A stretch of DNA of 36,490 nt, from contig JAOTVL010000021.1 in the NCBI GenBank assembly GCA_029863525.1, forward strand, positions 1 to 36,490. Direction: 5' to 3'. Below the pieces are notes generated by a model that had not been told where the DNA came from, searched no databases, and saw only the letters and a list, made by a program, of their open reading frames with translations. Within the stretch, counting starts at the first letter, position 1, and each line of letters opens with the position of its first letter. Both the position numbers and the translations under genes were made by a program. This DNA comes from Gemmatimonadota bacterium. Its GTDB lineage: Bacteria; Gemmatimonadota; Gemmatimonadetes; Longimicrobiales; Gaopeijiaceae. This document shows positions 8,726 to 17,429 of this stretch, piece after piece.

Positions 8726-9004
8726 GTGCCCCACGCGAGAAAAGACGACGTGCTACGGCGCCTCAAGAGCGTCGAGGGACACGTGCGCGGCGTCCAGAGG
8801 ATGGTCGACGAGGGTGCGTACTGCATCGACGTCGTCAACCAGATCGTCGCCATCCAGCGTGCCCTGAAGAAGGTGAGCGGGCTCGTGCTCGACGATCATC
8901 TCCACACGTGCGTCACGGACGCGATGCGCGGGCCCGATGCGTCGGCGCGCGAGCAGGTGCTCGACGAGCTGGTCCAGGTGTTCGAGGCGTCCGGAAAGAT
9001 CTGA
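8726..9004 (+). CDS. csoR: Copper-sensing repressor, CsoR family (DUF156)
   Basis: A 92-aa all-helical DNA-binding metalloregulator. The W-X-Y copper-sensing set Cys-His-Cys is present as Cys33 (AYCIDVV), His58 and Cys62 (DDHLHTCV), which favours Cu(I) over the nickel or formaldehyde branches of the family. The core RRLKSVEGHVRGVQRMV is the family hallmark. The GTG start at 8726 has GAGAGG seven bases upstream and gives the usual family length; the open frame reaches further upstream but through the operator. It is the first gene of csoR-copZ-copA, so it probably represses its own operon until copper binds. Confidence 0.92.
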   Translation: MPHARKDDVLRRLKSVEGHVRGVQRMVDEGAYCIDVVNQIVAIQRALKKVSGLVLDDHLHTCVTDAMRGPDASAREQVLDELVQVFEASGKI

Positions 9005-9033
9005 AGTTCACAGGCACCCAGAGAGGAATCGAC

Positions 9034-9243
9034 ATGATGACGAAGACCGTGAACGTTCCCGGCATCAGCTGCGGGCACTGCGTCGCGACGATCGAGCGTG
9101 AGGTCGGCGAGCTGGACGGTGTTGCCTCGGTGTCCGCCGAGCAGGTGAGTCGCAAGGTGACCATCTCGTGGGACCCCGACACGACCGACTGGGTCGTGAT
9201 CGAGCGGCATCTCGAAGAGATCAACTATCCCCCCGAGGCCTAG
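9034..9243 (+). CDS. copZ: Copper chaperone, heavy-metal-associated domain
   Basis: A 69-aa single ferredoxin-like HMA domain that carries Cu(I) in the cytoplasm and passes it to the CopA ATPase or to CsoR. The metal-binding motif GISCGHC gives the CxxC pair at about residues 13-16; the rest ([30 protein letters not shown]) is the normal fold with one beta-alpha-beta-beta-alpha-beta copy. The start is the first of two tandem ATGs at 9034, with AGAGAGGA upstream. It lies 29 bases after csoR and 16 bases before copA. An inverted repeat spans its stop codon. Confidence 0.9.
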   Translation: MMTKTVNVPGISCGHCVATIEREVGELDGVASVSAEQVSRKVTISWDPDTTDWVVIERHLEEINYPPEA

Positions 9244-9252
9244 GCGCCTCGG
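9233..9252 (+). promoter_or_regulatory. Inverted repeat at the copZ-copA junction
   Basis: CCGAGGC (9233-9239) and GCCTCGG (9246-9252) form a perfect 7-bp stem around the copZ TAG stop, just before the copA GTG start at 9260. It is not followed by a T-run, so it is unlikely to be a full terminator. It may stabilise or process the message, or set the CopZ to CopA ratio. Confidence 0.4.
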
Positions 9253-9259
9253 CCGCCGC

Positions 9260-11608
9260 GTGGCTACCCCCGACACGACCACCGGGCGCTCTGCCGAGCG
9301 CCCGACCGCGACCGCGACCGAGCCATCCAGCGCACACAGCGTGCCTTCCGACGGGACGCGCGAGGTTCTTCTTCCCATCACCGGGATGACGTGCGCGAAC
9401 TGCGTCGCGACGGTCGAGCGCACGCTCCGGAAGCAGCCGGGCGTCGAGGAGGTCGGGGTGAACTACGCCTCCGAGCGCGCCTCGGTGCGCTTCGACCCGG
9501 CGCTCGTCACGCTCGAGGACATGGCGGCCGCGGTCGAGCGGGCGGGCTACGGCGTCGTGCTCGCGGACGAGGGAGAGCTCGAAGACGCGGAGGCCATGGC
9601 CCGGGCCGCCGAGATCGCCGACCAGGCGCGCAAGTTCTGGACGGGCGCTGCGCTCGCCGGGCCGCTCTTCGTGCTCAGCATGTCCCGCGACTTCGGCTTG
9701 CTGGGCGCGTGGGCGCACGCGCCCTGGGTGAACTGGCTCATGTTCGCGCTCGCGACCCCGGTCCAGTTCTACGTGGGGTGGGACTACTACGTCGGTTCGT
9801 GGAAGGCGCTTCGCAACGGCGCCGCCAACATGGACGTGCTCGTGGCGCTCGGCTCGACCGTCGCCTACCTGTATTCGGTGGTGACGGCGACGGCCCTCAC
9901 CTTGGGGAGCACGGCGGCCGGTGAGCACGTGTACTTCGAGACCGCCGCGCTCATCATCACGCTCATCAAGCTCGGCAAGCTCCTCGAGGTGAAGGCCAAG
10001 GGCGAGACGGGCTCGGCGATCCGCGAGCTCATGGAGCTGAGCCCCGCCACGGCTCGACGCGTCGGCTCGGACGGTGGGGAAGAGGTCGTGCCGATCGAAG
10101 AGGTCGAGGTCGGGGACGTCCTGATCGTGCGCCCCGGCGACCGCGTGCCGGTCGACGGCGTCGTCCTCGACGGTCGTTCGACCATCGACGAGAGCATGCT
10201 GACCGGAGAGAGCGTGCCGGTGGAAAAGGCTCCGGGCGACGACGTGGTCGGCGCCACGGTCAACCGGACCGGCGCGTTCCGCATGCGCGCGGAGCGGGTC
10301 GGGTCGGACACCGCGCTCGCGCAGGTCGTGCGCATGGTTCGCGAGGCACAGGGGAGCAAGGCGCCGATCCAGCGGCTCGCCGATCGGGTCGCGGCGGTCT
10401 TCGTGCCGGTGGTCATCGGTCTCGCGCTCCTGACCTTCGGGATCTGGTGGTTGGTCGTAGACGCCGGCGTCACGGCGGCTTTGCTACGGCTCGTGGCGGT
10501 GCTCGTGATCGCGTGCCCATGCGCGCTGGGTCTTGCGACGCCCACCGCCGTGATGGCCGGAACCGGGCGCGCGGCGAGGCGAGGCGTCCTCTTCCGCAGC
10601 TCCGAGGCGCTCGAGCGCGCGCGCGACATCCGGGTCGTGGTGCTCGACAAGACGGGCACGATCACGCGCGGGGAGCCGGCCGTGCTCGGCATCGAGCTCG
10701 GCGATCTGCCGGAGTCCGAGCTGCTGAGGCTGGCCGCTTCGGCGGAGCGGCGCAGCGAGCATCCGCTGGCGGAGGCGGTCGTGCGGGAGGCCGAGGCGCG
10801 CGGTATCGCGTTGCTCGAGCCGACCGCCTTCGAGGCGGTGCCGGGCCGCGGTGTCCGCGCCGAGGTCGACGGTCGGGCCGTCGTGATCGGGACGCGGGCG
10901 TTGCTCGCCGCGGAGCTCGGTGACGATCGCTGGGAGCCGGCGTGGAACGAGCGAGCGCGAGTGGTCGAGGACCGCGCGCAGACACCGCTCTGGGTCGCCG
11001 TCGACGGTGTCGTCCAGGGCATCGTCGGTGCCGCGGACGCGGTCAAGGAGGGCTCCGCGGAGGCGGTGGCGGCGCTGCGGGCCGAAGGGCTCCGGGTGGT
11101 CATGCTCACCGGCGACAACGAACGCGTCGCCCACGCGATCGCGGGTCAGGTCGGCATCGATGAGATCCGGGCCGAGGTTCTTCCGGGCGCGAAGGCGGAC
11201 GCGATCCGCGCCATCCAGGCGGAGGTGGACGGGGCGGTCGCCATGGTCGGCGACGGAATCAACGACGCCCCGGCGCTGGCGATCGCCGACGTGGGGATCG
11301 CGATCGGAACCGGAACCGACGTCGCCATGGAGACGGCCGACGTGGTGCTCATGCGCGGCGACCTCCGTGTCGTCCCGGAAGCGTTGGCGCTCAGTCGTCG
11401 AACCATGAAGACGATCGAGCAGAACCTCTTCTGGGCCTTCTTCTACAACGCGGCGCTGATCCCCGTCGCGGCGGGCGCGCTTTATTCGCTCACGTTCCTG
11501 CCGATGATGCTGCGGGCGCTGCACCCCGTATTGGCGGCGTTGGCGATGGCGTTCAGCTCGGTCAGCGTGGTGGGGAACAGCCTGCGGCTCCGGCGCGCCC
11601 CGCTCTAG
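9260..11608 (+). CDS. copA: Copper-exporting P1B-type ATPase
   Basis: A 782-aa inner-membrane pump that exports Cu(I) at the cost of ATP. In order: one N-terminal HMA domain with GMTCANC (Cys45, Cys48); membrane helices; actuator motif TGES near residue 316; the transport-site helix with Cys419-Pro-Cys421 (ACPCALG); phosphorylation motif DKTGT with Asp463; SEHPLAEA in the nucleotide-binding domain; and GDGIND with Asp665. The last helices have FYNAALIP and [12 protein letters not shown], the YN and MxxSS residues of the Cu(I) (P1B-1) subgroup. The start is a GTG at 9260 without a clear ribosome site, perhaps coupled to copZ. The first 35 residues are Thr/Ser/Pro-rich and probably disordered. 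It completes the copper operon. Confidence 0.95.
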   Translation: MATPDTTTGRSAERPTATATEPSSAHSVPSDGTREVLLPITGMTCANCVATVERTLRKQPGVEEVGVNYASERASVRFDPALVTLEDMAAAVERAGYGVVLADEGELEDAEAMARAAEIADQARKFWTGAALAGPLFVLSMSRDFGLLGAWAHAPWVNWLMFALATPVQFYVGWDYYVGSWKALRNGAANMDVLVALGSTVAYLYSVVTATALTLGSTAAGEHVYFETAALIITLIKLGKLLEVKAKGETGSAIRELMELSPATARRVGSDGGEEVVPIEEVEVGDVLIVRPGDRVPVDGVVLDGRSTIDESMLTGESVPVEKAPGDDVVGATVNRTGAFRMRAERVGSDTALAQVVRMVREAQGSKAPIQRLADRVAAVFVPVVIGLALLTFGIWWLVVDAGVTAALLRLVAVLVIACPCALGLATPTAVMAGTGRAARRGVLFRSSEALERARDIRVVVLDKTGTITRGEPAVLGIELGDLPESELLRLAASAERRSEHPLAEAVVREAEARGIALLEPTAFEAVPGRGVRAEVDGRAVVIGTRALLAAELGDDRWEPAWNERARVVEDRAQTPLWVAVDGVVQGIVGAADAVKEGSAEAVAALRAEGLRVVMLTGDNERVAHAIAGQVGIDEIRAEVLPGAKADAIRAIQAEVDGAVAMVGDGINDAPALAIADVGIAIGTGTDVAMETADVVLMRGDLRVVPEALALSRRTMKTIEQNLFWAFFYNAALIPVAAGALYSLTFLPMMLRALHPVLAALAMAFSSVSVVGNSLRLRRAPL

Positions 11609-11650
11609 AGCCCTCCCCGGACTCGAACGTGGCCCACTGGTGCCGTGTGC

Positions 11651-11679
11651 AAGACAGCGTGGCGCGAGCGTGCTAAGTT
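11651..11679 (+). promoter_or_regulatory. Putative promoter of the amidohydrolase operon
   Basis: AAGACA (11651-11656), a 17-base spacer and TAAGTT (11674-11679) make a plausible housekeeping-type promoter about 70 bases before the amidohydrolase start. The match is moderate and based on inspection only. Confidence 0.4.
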
Positions 11680-11699
11680 CGCCTTCCCCGCTCATGCCC

Positions 11700-11714
11700 G
11701 GATCACGGTGATCC
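11700..11714. promoter_or_regulatory. Perfect palindrome, candidate operator
   Basis: GGATCAC, one G, GTGATCC is a perfect 7-1-7 palindrome, extended imperfectly by GCCC on the left and CGGGC on the right. It lies downstream of the putative promoter and upstream of the amidohydrolase start. The size fits a dimeric repressor site; a copA terminator is less likely since no T-run follows. Confidence 0.45.
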
Positions 11715-11750
11715 CGGGCGCTTCACCGCAGTGACTGGAGTTCCATCCGG

Positions 11751-13448
11751 ATGAATCGTCGTTTCCTCACCTCCGTCTCGTTCGCGCTCGTCGCAGGATC
11801 GGCTGCGTGCGCCGAAGGGCCCACGTCCGACGCGGCCGACCTCGTTCTACTCAACGGCAACATCGTGACGGTGGACGAGTCGCTTCCTCAGGCGCAGGCG
11901 CTGGCCGCTCGGGACGGGAGAATCGTGGCGCTCGGTTCCGACGCCGACGTCGAGGGCCTCATCGGGGACGATACGGAGGTCATCGACCTGGACGGGCGCT
12001 TCGCGATGCCGGGCTTCATCGAGGGCCACGCGCACTACATGGGCGTGGGTCAGGCGCAGCTCCAGCTCGACCTCATGGACGTGGAGAGCTGGGAGGAGAT
12101 CGTCGACATGGTCGCCGTGGCCGTGGGGGAGGCCGAGCCAGGTGAGCTCATCACCGGACGAGGCTGGCATCAGGAGAAGTGGGCGCAGCGACCCGAGCGC
12201 CACTACGGAGGCCTGCCCCACCACGGGTCACTGAGCGTGATCTCGCCCGACAATCCGGTGATCCTGACGCACGCCAGCGGCCACGCGACGTTCGCCAACG
12301 CCAACGCGATGGCGCTGTCCGGGATCACCTCGGCGACGCCCGATCCCGACGGCGGCGAGATCGTGCGCGATCCCGACGGCAACCCGATCGGGGCGTTCCG
12401 CGAGACCGCCTCGGGTCTCCTCGGGCCGGCGCGTGCCGGCTCCCCCGATCCCGATCCACGCCGTGTTGCCCTTCTGGCGCAGGAGGAGGCGTTCTCGAAG
12501 GGAATCACCAGCTTCCACGACGCCGGCGCGGGGTTCTCGACCGTGGACGTGTGGAAGCAGATGGTCGATGAAGGGAGCTTGAAGATCCGCATCTACTCGA
12601 TGATCCGCGCGGACACGGCCTCTCTTCGCGAGAACCTCGCCGGCGCTCGCGTCGTCGGATACGGCGACGACAGGCTCACCGTGCGCGCCATCAAGGTGTC
12701 GATCGACGGGGCGCTCGGGTCACACGGAGCCTGGCTGCTGGAGCCGTACGACGACCTACCCTCCAGCTCGGGTCTCAACACGGCGCCGCTCGACGTGGTG
12801 CGCAGGACCGCGCAGCTCGCGATGGAGAACGACTATCAGTACAACGTCCACGCCATCGGCGATCGCGGGAACCGAGAGACCCTCGACATCTTCGAGGCCG
12901 CGTACCGTGAGGCCGGGGAAGGGGACCTTCGCTGGCGCATCGAGCACGCGCAGCACCTTCACCCGGACGACATCCCGCGCTTTGCCGAGCTCGGGGTGAT
13001 CGCTTCGATGCAGGGTGTTCACGCGACGTCCGACGGTCCTTGGGTCGAACCGAAATTGGGCGAAGAGCGCACGCGCCAAGGAGCGTACGCGTGGCGGAAG
13101 CTCGTCGACAGTGGCGCCGTCATCGTGAACGGTACCGATGCGCCCGTCGAGGACGTCGATCCCATCCCCAGCTACTACGCGACCGTGTCCAGGATGATGG
13201 CCACGGGCCAGAAGTTCACACCCGAGCAGGCGCTGGACCGAATGGAGGCGCTGCGCAGCTACACGATCAACGGCGCGTATGGCGCCTTCGAGGAGGACAT
13301 CAAGGGCTCGCTCGCCGTCGGGAAGCTTGCCGACGTGACGGTGCTCTCGCAGGACATCCTCACCATCGACGAGTCGGCCATCCCCGACACCGAAGTGGTG
13401 TACACGATCGTTGGCGGCGAAGTCGTGTATTCGGCTGCCGGTCGCTGA
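11751..13448 (+). CDS. Exported amidohydrolase, YtcJ-like (amidohydrolase family 3)
   Basis: A 565-aa metal-dependent hydrolase that should act outside the cytoplasmic membrane. An N-terminal signal ends in AGSAAC-A, possibly a lipoprotein signal with Cys20, though the lipobox is imperfect. The mature protein has the composite amidohydrolase fold: start of the beta-sandwich DLVLLNGNIVTVDE, metal-binding His93-x-His95 in GFIEGHAHYMG, HAIGDRGNRETLDIFE and RIEHAQHL for further His ligands, and NGTDAPVEDVDPIPSYYATVSR with the catalytic Asp region, then a C-terminal sandwich GSLAVGKLADVTVLS. The family cleaves amides such as N-acyl amino acids or formamides; this substrate is unknown. A DUF1232-like gene begins 2 bases after its stop. 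Confidence 0.9.
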   Translation: MNRRFLTSVSFALVAGSAACAEGPTSDAADLVLLNGNIVTVDESLPQAQALAARDGRIVALGSDADVEGLIGDDTEVIDLDGRFAMPGFIEGHAHYMGVGQAQLQLDLMDVESWEEIVDMVAVAVGEAEPGELITGRGWHQEKWAQRPERHYGGLPHHGSLSVISPDNPVILTHASGHATFANANAMALSGITSATPDPDGGEIVRDPDGNPIGAFRETASGLLGPARAGSPDPDPRRVALLAQEEAFSKGITSFHDAGAGFSTVDVWKQMVDEGSLKIRIYSMIRADTASLRENLAGARVVGYGDDRLTVRAIKVSIDGALGSHGAWLLEPYDDLPSSSGLNTAPLDVVRRTAQLAMENDYQYNVHAIGDRGNRETLDIFEAAYREAGEGDLRWRIEHAQHLHPDDIPRFAELGVIASMQGVHATSDGPWVEPKLGEERTRQGAYAWRKLVDSGAVIVNGTDAPVEDVDPIPSYYATVSRMMATGQKFTPEQALDRMEALRSYTINGAYGAFEEDIKGSLAVGKLADVTVLSQDILTIDESAIPDTEVVYTIVGGEVVYSAAGR

Positions 13449-13450
13449 GG

Positions 13451-14011
13451 GTGGAGTCGATACCGGAGCGTGACGACGTCATCGCGAGTGCCGGGGGGAG
13501 CATCCCGGACATCGTCGCGATCATCGACAGCGCGAAGGCGCGCGGAGGAGTCGACGCGCTGGAGCGCTTCGTCGCCAAGGCGCTTCCGGAGGCCGAGGAG
13601 TTCGAGGTACGGGAAGCGGCCTCCGTCGCGGTCGAGATCATCGAGTCCATCCCGATCTTCCTCGCCCGGGCCCGGCAAGCAGGCCGCGAACGAGGGCTGA
13701 TTTCCGTCGTCACTCCGCTCCTGGACCACGCGGAACGCTACTTCCTGCAGCCGATGGACCTCATCCCTGAGATGACGCAGGGTCTGCCCGGGTTACTGGA
13801 CGACTCCTACCTCGTCATCCGCGTCATCGAGAATCTCGACAAGGGACCCGAGGAGTATCTCGACTGGGACCTCGACTATCCGGCGCGATTTCTCGCGCGG
13901 CTCATGGGGCCGGCGATCACGCAGCGGCTCGACAAGATCGCCGACCAAGCGATGAGCGAGGTCTCGTCTCAGCTCGAGGAGCTGTGGGCGAAGATGTCCC
14001 ACCCGGCGTAG
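13451..14011 (+). CDS. DUF1232 (YkvA-like) protein
   Basis: A protein of about 186 aa. The segment FLQPMDLIPEMTQGLPGLLDDSYLVIRVIEN matches the DLIPD...GLLDD core of the DUF1232/YkvA family, whose function is unknown. Upstream, about 90 residues are amphipathic helix without a recognised domain. The only ordinary in-frame start giving this frame after the preceding stop is a GTG at 13451, two bases past the amidohydrolase TGA, so translation is likely coupled. The open frame extends far upstream (to 13040), but that part overlaps the amidohydrolase. It is followed by a hairpin terminator. Confidence 0.65.
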   Translation: MESIPERDDVIASAGGSIPDIVAIIDSAKARGGVDALERFVAKALPEAEEFEVREAASVAVEIIESIPIFLARARQAGRERGLISVVTPLLDHAERYFLQPMDLIPEMTQGLPGLLDDSYLVIRVIENLDKGPEEYLDWDLDYPARFLARLMGPAITQRLDKIADQAMSEVSSQLEELWAKMSHPA

Positions 14012-14061
14012 AGCCTTCGGGGGGCGCGGCGGGCCCGGCACCTCTGGGAGACAGGACGAAA

Positions 14062-14093
14062 GGGTGGAGCCGTTCGAGCGAACGGCCCCACCC
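14062..14093. terminator. Bidirectional hairpin terminator
   Basis: GGGTGGAGCCGTTCG (14062-14076) pairs with CGAACGGCCCCACCC (14079-14093) with one mismatch and a minimal loop. It lies between the convergent DUF1232 and Ig-like lipoprotein genes. The minus-strand side is followed by TTTCGTCC and the plus side by TCTTCACT. Confidence 0.7.
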
Positions 14094-14107
14094 TCTTCAC
14101 TAAGCGG

Positions 14108-15991
14108 TCAGTTGTAGGATCCGGTGAGCGTCGACGACGCGACACGGCCTCCGTCGGTGCACAATCCGGCGGTCTCACTCTCAAGGCCCGTGCCACCCCG
14201 ACCCGACACGACGTATTCGATCCCGGTTGTCCCGAGAGGGATACCCCACGCGTCGTCCCAGCCCGCGAGCCCCGAGAAGTCGGGCATGGTGAGCGAAACG
14301 GAGCCACTCATCACGGCCGCGGTCGCGAACACCGTCATGTTGTACGAGCCGACCGCATAATCGAACAACACATTGCTGTCCAACTCGGCGGGCAGTGTGA
14401 AGTCTGCCTGGAGCCGCAGGTAGTTGGCGCTACCCGTAACGTCGGTCAGCGTGGGCGCCGGCATGTCCGCGGGTAGGTCGACCGTCCGCGCGGTCAGCGC
14501 CTCGAATGCCTCCTGGACGGTCTTGACCGCGTTACCCAACACGGTCGAGATGTTGGCGACGTGGTACTCTCCGGCTGCCTGCTGAGACGCGGGTGCGCTG
14601 CTCGCGGTGAACGATGACCCCGAGAGCAGGTCACCCTTCAGAGGGGCGACCGCACAGAAGGAGCCCGCGGAGGACGTCGCGTAGTTGGTGCCGATAGCCC
14701 CGTCCTCACCGCCCACCAAACCGCCTACGGTGATCGTGGCGGTGGCCGGATCGAATCCGTCCGCGGTGAAGTCGATCGTTCCGATGTCGCCGCCGTCGGC
14801 GATGTCCTGGTCCCGGAGGATGAACATCCGGTCGGATCCTGCGCCGAGGTTCGTGGAGTAACCGACGAAGTCCTGCAGGCCATCTCGAACGTTCGTGATT
14901 CCGAAGATCCCGTCCAGGAAGGCCGTCGTGGAGCTACCGCCAAGCGACAGGTTCGTGGGACCGACGGTGCCTGTGACCGTTCCTGTGACGGCCTTGCCCG
15001 AGCCGTCCGCGCACAACGCCGCAGCGACAACGACGGCCTCGGTCGTGGCGAAATAGTCGACGGAGAGGTCGGTCTCCGCGGGAGCGTCGTAGACGACGGC
15101 AACACCGAGCGTGCTCTGCGTGATCGTGAACTCGTAGACGTCGGCCACGCCGGTCACGGCGGTCCAGCTCCCCGCCATCCCGTCTTTCACCGCGAGCCAG
15201 GTGGGTCGTTCGTCGGTCGTGCAGAGCGAGAAGTCGAGGCGGAAGTTCGTACCGTCCGGTGGCACCGACGCCGTCACCGTCACGTCGAAGGTCGTCGTGG
15301 CGTCCGGGAGGCCGGTCGCGGCACCGCGCACGGTGAGCGTGTAGGTATTCACCGCCACCGCGCCGCCCACCGAAATGCCGAGCGTGGACGATGTCCCGGC
15401 CGTAGAGCCAGGATCGGGCGTGACCGTCATGCCCGCGGGGGCTCCCTCGACGGTGATCGTGACGCTCTCGGCGAAGCCGCCCGTGCGCTCGATCGCGACG
15501 GCTCGCGAGCCCGAGGTTCCCTGCTGGATGCTGATGTTCTCAACGGTTCCGAGCGAGAAGCCCGGTGCCTCCGTCACCGTGAGGGAGTATGCGACGGAAT
15601 CGGACACGCCGGACCCGGAAGCCGTGATCGTGCCACTATACGTACCGGCGGCGACCGAGGCGCCGACGGTGACCGTGATCGGCGCCGTCGCCGTGCTTCC
15701 GCTCGTGGTAATGGTCCCCACCGAGATCGTGACTCCGGCTGGAAGCCCGGTCACCGCGAACGTGACGCCCCCGCTGAAGGCCCCCCCGATCGTCGCCGTA
15801 CCCGTCACGACGAGCGAGCCTCCCTGCTCTACGGTGCCGGTACTCGGATCGATCGAGATCGAGATGGTCGCAGGATCCGGATCGGGGTCTGGATCCGTGG
15901 GGGTGCTGCCCCCACAGCTGCTTACGAGGACGGCCAGGCAGAACGGGAGCACCGGCTCGAAGATCGAACGGGATCGGGAGGATCGAGACAC
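14108..15991 (-). CDS. Large surface lipoprotein with Ig-like repeats
   Basis: A 627-aa lipoprotein. The signal peptide ends in VLVSSC with Cys26 as the lipidation site, followed by an Asp-Pro tract (DPDPDPDP) that likely acts as a rigid linker. Two beta-sandwich domains of about 90 residues follow: one from about 45 to 140 (GLPAGVTISVGTITT...GTYSGTITASG...YSLTVT) and one from 145 to 245 (GAPAGMTVTPDPGS...NTYTLTVRGAA...FDVTVT). They share the order of the GxPAGxT and xTYxxTxxxxG motifs. The remaining 370 residues are beta-rich and unrecognised. The GTG start at 15991 has GAGGTGG upstream. Role is probably adhesion or binding at the cell surface; no catalytic motif is seen. Confidence 0.75.
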   Translation of the reverse strand: MSRSSRSRSIFEPVLPFCLAVLVSSCGGSTPTDPDPDPDPATISISIDPSTGTVEQGGSLVVTGTATIGGAFSGGVTFAVTGLPAGVTISVGTITTSGSTATAPITVTVGASVAAGTYSGTITASGSGVSDSVAYSLTVTEAPGFSLGTVENISIQQGTSGSRAVAIERTGGFAESVTITVEGAPAGMTVTPDPGSTAGTSSTLGISVGGAVAVNTYTLTVRGAATGLPDATTTFDVTVTASVPPDGTNFRLDFSLCTTDERPTWLAVKDGMAGSWTAVTGVADVYEFTITQSTLGVAVVYDAPAETDLSVDYFATTEAVVVAAALCADGSGKAVTGTVTGTVGPTNLSLGGSSTTAFLDGIFGITNVRDGLQDFVGYSTNLGAGSDRMFILRDQDIADGGDIGTIDFTADGFDPATATITVGGLVGGEDGAIGTNYATSSAGSFCAVAPLKGDLLSGSSFTASSAPASQQAAGEYHVANISTVLGNAVKTVQEAFEALTARTVDLPADMPAPTLTDVTGSANYLRLQADFTLPAELDSNVLFDYAVGSYNMTVFATAAVMSGSVSLTMPDFSGLAGWDDAWGIPLGTTGIEYVVSGRGGTGLESETAGLCTDGGRVASSTLTGSYN

Positions 15992-16046
15992 TTGGCCACC
16001 TCACGGCGGGAGGACGTGGAAACCGTCGGTGACGGCAGGGCCAGCC

Positions 16047-16074
16047 AAAATACCGCCGGCGGGGCCACGGGCAA
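16047..16074 (-). promoter_or_regulatory. Putative promoter of the Ig-like lipoprotein
   Basis: On the minus strand, TTGCCC (16074-16069), a 16-base spacer and TATTTT (16052-16047) lie about 55 bases before the GTG start at 15991. The AT-rich box stands out in an otherwise GC-rich gap. Confidence 0.45.
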
Positions 16075-16163
16075 GCTAAGTGTCTGAAGTTTAATGGTTT
16101 GCAGCATAAAGCTTTACGTCGAGGGCCCCGGACGTCAGAGCCGCGTACCCCGAGCCCACGACG

Positions 16164-16205
16164 CGAAAAGCCCCTCCTCCGGCGGACCGGAGGAGGGGCT
16201 TTTCG
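16164..16205 (-). terminator. Strong rho-independent terminator
   Basis: A perfect 19-bp inverted repeat (16164-16182 with 16187-16205), GC-rich in the middle and closed by a four-base loop (CGGA). The A-run on one arm and T-run on the other (AAAAG...CTTTT) make it able to stop transcription. It lies 27 bases beyond the aminotransferase stop and should end the long minus-strand gene run from 23815. Confidence 0.85.
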
Positions 16206-16231
16206 TGGCCGCGCTCAGCGCGGGCCGTCGA

Positions 16232-17365
16232 TCAGATCCAGCCCTTCGACCGGAATCCCTTGATCGTGTCCGCCCACTGGTCCATCTCGTTCGGCAGGCC
16301 GAAGGAGAGACGGTTGTAATCGAGCATCGGCGGGAAGTTGCGCCCGACGAGCAGCCCGGCGTCCGCCATGCGGTTCCGGTACGTGGCCAGGTCGCCCTGG
16401 ATGCGGTGCATGATGAAGTTCGTGTTCGTCGGCAGGTATTCGAGACCGAGCTCATCGAGCGTCTGGTGCACGATCGCCTTCGACTCCGTATTCACTGCGA
16501 TCGCGCGCTGGACGATGCCCTGGTCGTTCAGCGAGGCCACGGCGGCCGCGCCTGCCAGAACGTTGGGGCTGTTCTGAACCGCGTGCTCCGCGAGACGCGT
16601 CGCCGTCGTCGGATGCGTGACGGCATATCCGAGCCTCAGGCCCGCCATCCCGAAGATCTTCGAGAAGGTGCGGATCACGACCACGTTGGGCTTCTGCTCG
16701 ATCCATTTGAGCGAGTCCCAGTAGCGATCGTCGGTCACGTACTCGAGGTACGCTTCGTCCATCAAGAAGATGGTGGACTCGGGTGCCTCGGCGATCCATG
16801 CGTCGATGTCGGCCGACGCCGTGATCGTGCCGGTCGGGTTGTTCGGATTGCAGAAGTAGACCACGGATGGCCGCTTCTTCGACTCCTCGCGCATCCGGCC
16901 GATGTCGTGCTGTAGGTCGGGCGTGAGCGGGATGGTCTTCACTTCGAACGGCATGGTGTCCTGATAGTCCATGACGTCTTCGAAGGTCGGCACCGCGGCG
17001 ATCAGAGGCGTGTTGGGGCCCTGGAACGCCTGCGTGCAAATCTGCAGGATCTCCGTGGAGCCGAAGCCGAGCGTGAGGTTCTCCGGCTTGACACCGAGGT
17101 AGTTCGAAAGCGCCTCGATGACCTCGGCCCGCCGCCCGCCGTAGCGGTTCGACTCGACGATCGCCTCGATGATCGCGTCGCGCGCGGCCGGCGAAACGCC
17201 CAGAGGATTCTCGTTCGAGCTCAGACGGATGTTGCCGTTCTCGTCGCGTCGCCCCTGACGAAGGCCGGGTGTACGCTCGATGAGCGTCCCGAGGGCCCCT
17301 CCAGCACCCGTGAAACCAGCAAGCCCGGCGGCCATACCGGAGGTTACGAAACCTCGGCGATCCAT
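16232..17365 (-). CDS. Tat-exported class I/II aminotransferase (HisC-like)
   Basis: A 377-aa PLP enzyme with the fold of histidinol-phosphate aminotransferase. Seen in it: SSNENPLGVSP at the N-terminus, NRYGGRRAEVIEAL, CNPNNPTGT (Asn176), DEAY with Asp203, the PLP lysine Lys236 in TFSKIFGMAGLRLGYA, and a C-terminal RLSFG. It begins with a twin-arginine signal, MDRRGFVTSG, followed by a Gly/Ala-rich weakly hydrophobic stretch to about residue 28, without a clear cleavage site. The ATG at 17365 has AGGAGG upstream; an earlier ATG at 17398 is less likely. Tat export suits a folded, cofactor-loaded enzyme. It therefore probably acts in the periplasm and not in histidine synthesis. It follows the symporter gene by 64 bases in the same direction; its substrate is unknown. 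Confidence 0.85.
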   Translation of the reverse strand: MDRRGFVTSGMAAGLAGFTGAGGALGTLIERTPGLRQGRRDENGNIRLSSNENPLGVSPAARDAIIEAIVESNRYGGRRAEVIEALSNYLGVKPENLTLGFGSTEILQICTQAFQGPNTPLIAAVPTFEDVMDYQDTMPFEVKTIPLTPDLQHDIGRMREESKKRPSVVYFCNPNNPTGTITASADIDAWIAEAPESTIFLMDEAYLEYVTDDRYWDSLKWIEQKPNVVVIRTFSKIFGMAGLRLGYAVTHPTTATRLAEHAVQNSPNVLAGAAAVASLNDQGIVQRAIAVNTESKAIVHQTLDELGLEYLPTNTNFIMHRIQGDLATYRNRMADAGLLVGRNFPPMLDYNRLSFGLPNEMDQWADTIKGFRSKGWI

Positions 17366-17429
17366 ACGTCCTCCTGCGGTGGGGTTCAGATCAGTCAATC
17401 TGGGGGAGCTTCGTTTCGCGGGAAAGCCC

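Noticed and set aside
16232-17365. Histidinol-phosphate aminotransferase in histidine synthesis (hisC)
   Set aside because: The fold fits, but the twin-arginine signal and the lack of his genes nearby argue against a cytoplasmic biosynthetic role.
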